From Planctomycetota bacterium (GTDB lineage Bacteria; Planctomycetota; UBA1135; GCA-002686595), in assembly GCA_011524785.1 (NCBI GenBank), contig WTJQ01000082.1, positions 1 to 5,630 of the forward strand: DNA of 5,630 nucleotides, in the 5' to 3' direction. Made by a program: the position numbers and the translations under genes. Below, piece after piece: positions 1 to 5,630 of the stretch (positions within the stretch are counted from its first letter, which is position 1; every line of letters starts with the position of its first letter). The notes under the pieces were generated by a model. It saw only the letters and a program-made list of their open reading frames with translations. It did no database searches and was not told the origin of the DNA.

Positions 1-228
1 ATTCAGGAGGCATCCGCCCACCAGCGTCGAGTCGAGCCCCTCACGGGCGGCTGCCTCCTGAACGGCGGGCCAGCGTTCGAGCACGCGCACGAAGCCCTGC
101 TCGTCCGAGAGGGCGCTCACCCAGCCGGTGAGGACGGGCCGGCCGAGGCGGTCCTCCACGGCGAGGGCCGCGACCAGCAGCCCCACGAGGAGCGCTGCGA
201 GGATCCCCACCGCGCGGCGGGGGCTCAC
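1..228 (-). CDS. Putative SLT-type lytic transglycosylase, N-terminal fragment cut by the window edge
   Basis: Seventy-six codons from GTG 228 stay open to base 1. The protein starts VSPRRAVGILAALLVGLLVA: two arginines, then a hydrophobic run of about 16 residues, i.e. an uncleaved signal anchor or signal peptide facing outward. After a short spacer, WPAVQEAAAREGLDSTLVGG (53-72) and the following CLLN match the opening helices of SLT (family 1 lytic transglycosylase) domains, where a '(A)REhGLDPxLl' segment comes just before the catalytic Glu-Ser. That Glu would be the next residue, outside the window, so catalytic competence cannot be judged. Members cleave peptidoglycan glycan strands. The GTG sits in a GTGA overlap with the HEAT gene stop; GAGGAG touches it too closely to be a normal ribosome binding site, so coupled reinitiation is likely. 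GTG at 270 is an in-frame alternative start but would put a proline- and charge-rich leader before the anchor. The family call is moderate, because only the first part of the domain is seen. Confidence 0.65.
   Translation of the reverse strand, partial: MSPRRAVGILAALLVGLLVAALAVEDRLGRPVLTGWVSALSDEQGFVRVLERWPAVQEAAAREGLDSTLVGGCLLN
225..228 (-). promoter_or_regulatory. GTGA stop/start overlap joining the HEAT and transglycosylase genes
   Basis: The TGA stop of the HEAT gene (227-225) shares bases with the GTG start of the next gene (228-226). Four-base overlaps of this kind are typical of translationally coupled genes in one operon, where ribosomes finishing the first frame restart on the second. 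Confidence 0.75.
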
Positions 229-3200
229 TCCTCGCGGAGGAGCAGCTGCTCGTTCAGGGTCTGGATCCACAGCGCTCGCTGCTCGGACTTCTGGGGGAGG
301 GGGTCGAGCGGTCCACCGAGCACGCGCTCGAGCTCGCGGCGCGCACGCTCGGCAAGGAAGCCCTCGGGCCGCGCGAGCACGGTCAGCAGGAACCGGATCG
401 CCTCGGGGTCCCGGGCCCCGGCCGCGAAGGCCTCGTTGGGCGGAGTCGGGAGCGTCCGCGCCTCGCACGCCGCCCGGAACCAGGACAGCGCGTCGTCCTG
501 ACGGACGCCGTCCCACCAGCGCCACCAGTCGGTGACGGGCTGCTCGTTGTCGGCGAGCTCGCGGCAGGTGAGGATCACCAGCTCGTCGCGCAGGGTGAGG
601 TTCTCCGGGCTCGCCTCCCAGGCGCGCAGCAGGGGCGGGAACGCCTCCGGCACGAGCTGGCGGGCCAGCACCTGGGCCGCCGCACGGCGGGCCCCGGGGG
701 ACGGCGAGCTCAAGGCCGAGCGCAGGGTCCCGTGGGCCGCCTCGCCGAGGCGCAGCAGGCCCTCCCGCGCGAGGTCCACGAGCACCGGCTCGCGGTTGCT
801 GCGGATCATCGACAGGAAGATCTCGGCGACGCTCGGGTCCTCGAGCTCGACCAGGCCCTCGGCCGCAGGAGCGCGGTAGAGCCCGCTCGAGTCGGTGAGG
901 CTCGTGAGGAGCACCTCGCGCGCGTCGTCCCCGCCGAGGCGGCCGACGGCGCGCAGCGCGGCACTGCGGACGGCGGGGCTGTCGAGTGCGGCACGCACCA
1001 GCACCTCGTCGCCGAGGGCTTTGAGGCGCGCCTCCCCCACCGCTCCGAGGGCGGCGATCTCGACCAGGTCCACGTCGTCGTCCAGCAGCGCCTCGAGGAG
1101 TGCCACGTCCTCATCGCTCGCGCGGCGCGCGAGGGGCGTCGCCGCCACGGCCCGCAGCAGGGGCCTCGAGCCCGCGGCCGCCCGACGCTCTCGGGCGGCA
1201 CCGCCCGTCGCCAGGAGGCGCGCCAGCGCGTCGACCGCGTCGACGCCGTACCGATCGTGCAGCAGGTCGATCAGCTCCTCCCTCAGGTCCGCCTGGACGC
1301 TGGCGGACTCGAGGCCCGGCGCGATGCCGGAGGCGTGCTCGACGAGGGCGACGAGGCGGCGGCAGCGCGGCCCGTAGTAGGGCTCGTCCCGCACCAGCGC
1401 CGTCAGCTCCACCACGTCCGTGATGCTCAGGGTCGCCTTGACCTCGGGACGCTCCAGCTCGGCGATGCCGAGCTCGCGCTCCCCGTAATCGAGGGGACGC
1501 ATCCATGCGAGGACCAGGTCCGCCACGAGGCGCGCGCGGGCGCTCGCGTCGACCGCACCCTCGAAGTCCGCGCCGCGCGCGGCCACCAGCGCCCGCCGCG
1601 TGCCGTGGTCCACGGGATGGGCGAAGCGCTGCCAGCGAGCCCGCTCGCGCAGGCTGTCGCCCGCGGCGAAGAGCGGCCCGAACCAGGCAGGCTCCGAACC
1701 GGGCGAGAAGGTGAACCCCTTGACCTGGCGGCCCAGGACGACCTCGACGCCGCGCGCACGCTCGCTCGCGCCTCCGCGGACGCCGGGAAGCAATTCGGCA
1801 CCAAAGACCCCCGCGTCCCGCAGCCGCTCCATCAGGTCCGTCGCGGCGGTCGGCGCGAGGTAGAACGGCTCGGCGCCGCCATCCGGGCGGGCGCGCTCGA
1901 GCCAGGCCGGCCCGAGCAGGACGAAGCGCTGGCCGCGTGCACGATCGAAGAGCTCCACGGCCAGCTCAGGCGCGTCGGTCGGCAGGGCGCGCATGACGGC
2001 GCGCGTCGCGCGGAAGTCGCGCGCGTTCTCGGCCCACCAGTCGGCCCAGAGTCGCGCCGTCGGCCCGAGGCTCTGACCCGTGATCAGCTGCAGGCGCCGG
2101 ACCACTGCACCCGTGAGGGCCTCACGCTCCTCGAAGTACTGGCGCCCGGCCAGGACGTCCATCAGAAGCGTGGGAACGGTCGTGTCGAGCCACGAGGTGC
2201 TGAGGGGGTCGGTGCTGCGGAACCCCACGCCCGCCAGAGCGAGCGCGCAGGAAGCGGCCACGAACGGGTCCTGGGAGCTGGACCCCTTCACGAGGGCCTC
2301 CACGTGCCCGGGCCCGAGGATCGGCAGGAGCCGGGCGTCCTCCCGCTCCACGAGGGCCAGCAGGGCGAAGGCGGCCGGGCGCAGGATCCAGCGCTCGCCG
2401 AACGCCTTCTCGAGCAGCAGCGGCTCGATGCTGGGGTCGGGGTGCCGCGCCAGGAAGTCGACGACGCGGGCCGCGACCTTGGAGCGAGGATCCGCGAGGT
2501 GCTCCATGAGGACGGGGATGGCCTCGGCCGCGCCCGTCGAGGCGACGAGGTCCACGGCGCGGAACCGGGCGTCCGCGCTGCGGGCCCCGAGGGCTCCTGC
2601 GAGGAGCGGGATCCACTCGGCGCGCGGCTCCTCGCCCAGCAGGCGATGGGCAGCGGCGCGGACGACGTTCTGGCGATGGGCGACGAGACCGGCCAGCCAC
2701 GCAGGGCTCGCCAGGACGGGGTCGGCCTCGGCCAGCTCGCGCACGAGAAGGCCCCCCACCGTGCCAGGGGTGCCTGCCTCGATGCGGCGCGCGACGCGGG
2801 AGCGATCCTCCCCCTGCGCACCGGCCACGAGGACGCGCGCGGCCACCAGCACCACCGTCGCCTGATCGGAGCCGAGCGCCTCCCGGGCGGCCTCCAGTCC
2901 CGCGGCCCCCATGCCAGTGAGGCTCTCCACAGCCTGGTCGAGGAGCGGATCCTCCAGGCGGCGCCGCTTGGCGACCTCAGCGAGGACGATGCCGGCCGCG
3001 TTCCGGACGGGAGCGCCCGGCGTCGCGTCCTGCGTCTCGGCGCCGGCAGGCTCGGTCGCCGGGGCCGGCGCTCCGGACCCGGTCGGCAGGTCGAGGCCGC
3101 CGCTGCCCCCGGAACCGCTCCTCGATCCGGCGCGGGCCCCCTTGGGCAGCTTGTGGAAGCGCTCCGCTCGACAGACCTTGCAGAAGGCCTTGGGAGGGAG

Positions 3201-3425
3201 CCCGTTCGTCGGGAGGGACTCGGGGACCGGCTGGCTGGCCTCGCCGCAGACCGTGCAGGTCATCGTGGCGCGGGGCGCGGACGGCTGGGGATCGTTCGCG
3301 GGCGGGGTCCCTCGCTCCGGGGCAGGGCGCTCGGCGGGCGGCCGCGGCAGGTCGATCTGCGCGTGGGCCGGGGCGGCGCTGAGGGCAGCCGCCGAGAGGG
3401 CGAGGACGAGCGGGAGGCAGCGCAT
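225..3425 (-). CDS. Exported zinc-ribbon and HEAT-repeat protein, function unknown
   Basis: The product has 1066 residues from ATG 3425. That start was chosen because it opens on a signal peptide: short n-region with one Arg, hydrophobic core, and LSAAPAHA with AHA|Q cleavage after residue 22. There is no lipobox. An upstream extension to 3698 would run through the 3' end of recG and bury this signal. A Pro/Ala-rich stretch (24-53) leads to CTVC (57-60) and CKVC (82-85), a CxxC-x21-CxxC zinc-ribbon-like pair, then a Ser/Gly/Pro-rich linker (97-140). Amphipathic Ala/Leu-rich helical pairs of HEAT type fill about 160-450 and 770-1040. The middle (about 480-690) does not read as HEAT; its first part looks mixed alpha/beta and the rest helical. 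W-x2-WW motifs follow at 460-464 and 967-971. HEAT arrays are protein-binding scaffolds, so a periplasmic or envelope scaffold is inferred; no catalytic motif is visible. The 3' end overlaps the next gene by 4 bp. The fold call is solid, the role is not known. Confidence 0.9.
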   Translation of the reverse strand: MRCLPLVLALSAAALSAAPAHAQIDLPRPPAERPAPERGTPPANDPQPSAPRATMTCTVCGEASQPVPESLPTNGLPPKAFCKVCRAERFHKLPKGARAGSRSGSGGSGGLDLPTGSGAPAPATEPAGAETQDATPGAPVRNAAGIVLAEVAKRRRLEDPLLDQAVESLTGMGAAGLEAAREALGSDQATVVLVAARVLVAGAQGEDRSRVARRIEAGTPGTVGGLLVRELAEADPVLASPAWLAGLVAHRQNVVRAAAHRLLGEEPRAEWIPLLAGALGARSADARFRAVDLVASTGAAEAIPVLMEHLADPRSKVAARVVDFLARHPDPSIEPLLLEKAFGERWILRPAAFALLALVEREDARLLPILGPGHVEALVKGSSSQDPFVAASCALALAGVGFRSTDPLSTSWLDTTVPTLLMDVLAGRQYFEEREALTGAVVRRLQLITGQSLGPTARLWADWWAENARDFRATRAVMRALPTDAPELAVELFDRARGQRFVLLGPAWLERARPDGGAEPFYLAPTAATDLMERLRDAGVFGAELLPGVRGGASERARGVEVVLGRQVKGFTFSPGSEPAWFGPLFAAGDSLRERARWQRFAHPVDHGTRRALVAARGADFEGAVDASARARLVADLVLAWMRPLDYGERELGIAELERPEVKATLSITDVVELTALVRDEPYYGPRCRRLVALVEHASGIAPGLESASVQADLREELIDLLHDRYGVDAVDALARLLATGGAARERRAAAGSRPLLRAVAATPLARRASDEDVALLEALLDDDVDLVEIAALGAVGEARLKALGDEVLVRAALDSPAVRSAALRAVGRLGGDDAREVLLTSLTDSSGLYRAPAAEGLVELEDPSVAEIFLSMIRSNREPVLVDLAREGLLRLGEAAHGTLRSALSSPSPGARRAAAQVLARQLVPEAFPPLLRAWEASPENLTLRDELVILTCRELADNEQPVTDWWRWWDGVRQDDALSWFRAACEARTLPTPPNEAFAAGARDPEAIRFLLTVLARPEGFLAERARRELERVLGGPLDPLPQKSEQRALWIQTLNEQLLLREE

Positions 3426-3430
3426 GGGAG

Positions 3431-3435
3431 TCCCC
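3431..3435 (-). promoter_or_regulatory. Likely ribosome binding site of the HEAT-protein gene
   Basis: On the minus strand GGGGA stands 5 nt before ATG 3425 (spacer CTCCC). It is a partial match to the anti-Shine-Dalgarno complement at an acceptable distance, and it supports the start at 3425 over the longer reading frame. Its GGGG also forms the end of the inverted repeat at 3432-3448, so it could be masked in the mRNA. Confidence 0.5.
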
Positions 3436-3448
3436 GGGCTACCCGGGG
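3432..3448 (-). promoter_or_regulatory. Perfect 7-bp hairpin covering the HEAT-gene ribosome binding site
   Basis: CCCCGGG, a 3-nt loop and CCCGGGG form a perfect all-G/C stem. On the transcript the downstream arm contains the GGGG of the putative Shine-Dalgarno and ends 6 nt before the start codon. A stem this stable there would be expected to lower translation initiation. No T run follows, so it is not a classical terminator. Short GC palindromes arise easily by chance in DNA of this composition. Confidence 0.4.
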
Positions 3449-3455
3449 CGGCCGA

Positions 3456-3495
3456 GCAGGATACGGGGTCCGAGGGCACCTCACCGGGATCCTGC
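3456..3495 (-). promoter_or_regulatory. Interrupted inverted repeat upstream of the HEAT gene
   Basis: The outer arms GCAGGAT (3456-3462) and ATCCTGC (3489-3495) are perfectly complementary. Inside them GAGG (3472-3475) and CCTC (3479-3482) close a GCA loop, and GGT (3467-3469) can pair with ACC (3483-3485) across a 2-nt bulge. Together that gives about 14 bp in one 40-nt element. It could be the recG 3' end structure, a leader element of the HEAT gene, or a dyad operator. There is no T run on either side. Function is unproven. Confidence 0.35.
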
Positions 3496-3531
3496 GCCCT
3501 GGGCCCCGCGGTGCGGGCAAAGGTCACCCGG

Positions 3532-5598
3532 TCAGGGCGTGAGGCGGGGACCGCCACTCCCCAGCCGACGCGCCAGCTCGGGATCGCCCTGGCAGAGCTC
3601 CCGTGCGAGGAGGACGAGGTCGAGGTCCCGCTCCGGATCGGCCAGGCCCTCCTGGTTCGCCCCCGCCTGGCGCAGGCCGGCCAGGTCCCCCATCCCACGC
3701 CGGCGCAGGTCCTCCTCCGCGATCTCGAACCCGTCCCGGGTGCGCTCGAGGAGCTCGAAGCGCTCGGCGGCGACCGTGGCCCCGACGAGCAGGCACCACG
3801 AGTCCTTCGGGCCCCTCCCCACGCGGCCCCGCAGCTGGTGGAGCTGGGCGAGCCCCAGGCGCTCGGCCCCCTCGATCACGATCACCGTCGCGTCGGCCAC
3901 GTCGACGCCGACCTCGATCACGGTGGTCGCGACCAGCAGGCCGATGTCCCCGCGCCGGAAGCGCTCGAGTCGCCAGGAGCGCTCGTCCGGCGGCAGCTTT
4001 CCGTGCACGAGCTCGACCCCGAACTCGCGCACGCGCTCGTCCGCGGCCAGCTTGGCGTAGCGCGCCTCGGCCGCCCCCGGCTTGTCGTCCCCGTCCGTGC
4101 CGATGCGCGGGCAGACCCAGTAGACCTGCTCGCCGGCCTGCATGCGCTCGGCCAGCCACGGGATCACCTTCCGCGTCTTGGGCCCCTTCACCCAGCGCGT
4201 GCTGACGCTCCCACGACCCGGCGGCGCCTCGCGCAGGGTGACGACCTCGAGGTCGGCGTACAGGGTCAGCGCCAGCGTCCGAGGGATGGGCGTCGCCGTC
4301 ATCAGCAGCAGGTGCACGCCCCGGCCCTTCTCGAGCAGCGCCGACCGCTGGCCGACCCCGAAGCGGTGCTGCTCGTCGATGATCGCGAGGTCGAGGCGCG
4401 CGAACTGCACGCCGGCCTGGAACAGGGCGTGGGTCCCGAACAGGACGCCGATCTCCCCCTCCTCGAGCCTGCGAAGGATCTCGGCCCGCTCCTCGCCCTT
4501 GACCTTGCCCGTCAGGAGCGCGTGCCCGATGCCGGCGGCGTCCAGGAGCTTGCCCAGACCCATGTGGTGCTGCTCCGCGAGGACCTCGGTGGGCGCGAGG
4601 AACGCGGTCTGGCCGCCCCCCTCCACGATGGCCGAGGCGCACAGCGCCGCCACGGCCGTCTTGCCCGTGCCCACGTCCCCCTGCAGCAGGCGTCGCATGG
4701 GGGTCCGCCGCCCGAGCTCCCGGGAGAGGACCTGCCAGGCCGCGGACTGGTCCCCGGTCAGCTCGTAGGGCAGGCGCCCGCGCAGCTCCCGGTCGAGGGC
4801 CGCATCCACGCGCACGGCCCGCGCGCCGCCGTCCCCGCGCCCCGCGCGCCGGGCGACGAGCTGGGCCTGCAGCCGCAGCAGCCCCACGAGGGCGAGGCGG
4901 CGGCGCGCGGCCTCCCAGGCGGGGATCGAGCGGGGATCGTGCGCCTCGCGGATCGCGGTCGGCAGGTCGGGGAGGTCGGCGCGCGCGAGGAGTGCCGGGG
5001 GCACGTGCTCCGCCATGCGCTCCGCACAGCGCGCGGCCGCGGTCCGGCACCAGCCCGCGAAGGTCGCGTCCCCGATGCCCTTCGGCGCGTCGTACTCGGG
5101 CTGCAGCGTGCCTGGGTCCGGCAGGGGCTCCTCCTCGGAGCCGACGGCCGGGTTCAAGAGCTCGAGGCCCGAGCGCCCCTTGTGCACGGCCCCCGAGAGA
5201 TCGACCGCGCGGCCGGCCGGGAAGCGCTCCTTCATCCAAGGCTGGTTCCACCAGACGGCGCGGACCTCGTCGCCCGAGCCGTCCAGGCGGAGCCGCACGG
5301 TCACGCTGCTCTGGCGGCCGCGGATCCGCAGCAGGCGCGCGTCCACCACCGCGCCGCGCACGCGGGCGCGGCCTTCGTCGGGGAGCGGTCCCGCATCCAG
5401 GGGATGGGGCCACTCGACGAGGCGCGCCGGGGCGTGCAGGCAGAGGTCGCCCAGGGTGACGAGTCCAGCCTCCTTCAGCGCTCGCGCCCGCGCGGGGCCG
5501 ACCCCGGGGAGGTCCTCGACCGGCGCGCTGGGATCGAGCTCCGCGGGCCGCTCCGGCGCGTCGGGGTCGGGATCGGGGTCGGCGGCGGAGGTGCTCAC
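3532..5598 (-). CDS. recG: ATP-dependent DNA helicase RecG (complete)
   Basis: RecG is a cytoplasmic superfamily 2 helicase that remodels stalled replication forks and branch-migrates Holliday junctions. The 688-residue product is close to the E. coli length (about 693). Seen in order: an acidic, proline-rich tail (1-28, with a DP repeat); a helix-hairpin-helix-like motif PGVGPARARAL (31-41); the wedge OB-fold (about 70-155) with WWNQPWMK at 116-123; Walker A GDVGTGKT (307-314); APTEVLAEQH (335-344); GTHALF (388-393); the DEQH box DEQHRFG (408-414); TATPIPRTL (434-442); PPGR (459-462); ATTVIEVGVDV (557-567); QLHQLRGRVGRG (585-596); and the RecG-type C-terminus with DGFEIAEEDL and GLRQAG (622-646). 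All helicase motifs are intact. The start is GTG at 5598, the first start codon in frame and upstream of the HhH motif. I see no clear Shine-Dalgarno in front of it, and the frame stays open to the window edge, so a start further upstream cannot be excluded. Identity is certain; only the start is in doubt. Confidence 0.98.
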   Translation of the reverse strand: MSTSAADPDPDPDAPERPAELDPSAPVEDLPGVGPARARALKEAGLVTLGDLCLHAPARLVEWPHPLDAGPLPDEGRARVRGAVVDARLLRIRGRQSSVTVRLRLDGSGDEVRAVWWNQPWMKERFPAGRAVDLSGAVHKGRSGLELLNPAVGSEEEPLPDPGTLQPEYDAPKGIGDATFAGWCRTAAARCAERMAEHVPPALLARADLPDLPTAIREAHDPRSIPAWEAARRRLALVGLLRLQAQLVARRAGRGDGGARAVRVDAALDRELRGRLPYELTGDQSAAWQVLSRELGRRTPMRRLLQGDVGTGKTAVAALCASAIVEGGGQTAFLAPTEVLAEQHHMGLGKLLDAAGIGHALLTGKVKGEERAEILRRLEEGEIGVLFGTHALFQAGVQFARLDLAIIDEQHRFGVGQRSALLEKGRGVHLLLMTATPIPRTLALTLYADLEVVTLREAPPGRGSVSTRWVKGPKTRKVIPWLAERMQAGEQVYWVCPRIGTDGDDKPGAAEARYAKLAADERVREFGVELVHGKLPPDERSWRLERFRRGDIGLLVATTVIEVGVDVADATVIVIEGAERLGLAQLHQLRGRVGRGPKDSWCLLVGATVAAERFELLERTRDGFEIAEEDLRRRGMGDLAGLRQAGANQEGLADPERDLDLVLLARELCQGDPELARRLGSGGPRLTP

Positions 5599-5630
5599 GG
5601 CATGCGGGGCCAGGGGCCGGCCCAGGGTAG

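Larger units (their letters stand above)
3426..3531. other. Non-coding gap between recG and the HEAT-protein gene
   Basis: These 106 bp are the only real intergenic stretch inside the window. There is no convincing sigma-70 promoter: a TATCCT hexamer on the minus strand (3463-3458) has no TTGACA-like partner at the usual spacing. No hairpin is followed by a T run, so there is no classical intrinsic terminator for recG. The gap does hold two inverted repeats, listed separately. Whether the HEAT gene has its own promoter or is read through from recG cannot be decided from the sequence. Confidence 0.8.

Noticed and set aside
3458..3463. TATCCT as a -10 promoter box for the HEAT gene
   Set aside because: The hexamer 17 nt upstream is CGGTGA, not a -35 match, and the hexamer overlaps an inverted-repeat arm. 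Too weak to call a promoter.
3519..3535. Direct repeat GGTCA-CCC-GGTCA at the end of recG as an operator
   Set aside because: The 5-base units are too short, one falls on the recG stop codon, and there is no further copy nearby.
732..3542. A 936-codon open frame on the plus strand, antisense to the HEAT gene
   Set aside because: It shadows a real gene in very GC-rich DNA, where stop codons are rare in the opposite frames. The translation is Arg/Gly/Glu/Ala-rich with no domain, signal or plausible hydrophobic core, while the minus-strand frame has a signal peptide and HEAT periodicity.
3426..3698. N-terminal extension of the HEAT gene to a start at 3698
   Set aside because: It would overlap the 3' end of recG by more than 160 bp, has low-complexity Arg/Ser-rich sequence, and would place the clear signal peptide inside the protein.
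3524..5413. A 629-codon frame on the minus strand overlapping recG
   Set aside because: It is the shifted frame of recG and gives Arg/Gly/Pro/Ala-rich sequence without domains; the recG frame has every helicase motif.
1..5630. Defence island, phage, transposon, CRISPR or RNA genes
   Set aside because: No terminal repeats, transposase, integrase, nuclease or regularly spaced repeats were seen. The helicase is canonical RecG, not a defence helicase.

Overview
The window is very GC-rich, strongly GC at third codon positions, and coded almost entirely on the minus strand. Read in the direction of transcription (right to left) it holds three genes. First is a complete recG, the branch-migrating DNA helicase. 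A 106-bp non-coding gap follows. Next is a large exported protein with a four-cysteine zinc-ribbon motif followed by HEAT repeats. Last, overlapping the HEAT gene by 4 bp, is the 5' end of a membrane-anchored protein that looks like a lytic transglycosylase and runs off the left edge.

Host: the extreme GC content and the secreted giant HEAT-repeat protein with W-x2-WW motifs at repeat ends recall Planctomycetota (or, less likely, Myxococcota). This is an inference from style, since there is no rRNA or other marker gene. I see no phage, transposon, integrase, CRISPR, tRNA or rRNA signal, and nothing suggests recent horizontal transfer.

Layout (minus strand): 5630-5599, 32 bp upstream of recG, open in at least two frames; 5598-3532, recG; 3531-3426, intergenic, with two inverted repeats, one covering the ribosome binding site of the next gene; 3425-225, zinc-ribbon/HEAT protein; 228-1, N-terminal 76 codons of a putative SLT-type transglycosylase.

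How the genes relate: recG is a housekeeping repair gene and probably just a neighbour. The HEAT and transglycosylase genes share a GTGA stop/start overlap, so they are probably translated as a pair. Both products appear to be directed across or into the cytoplasmic membrane, which suggests a shared job in the cell envelope. The least-explained parts of the window are the non-HEAT middle section of the HEAT protein and the structured leader in front of it. I found no clear sign of a novel defence or mobile system.
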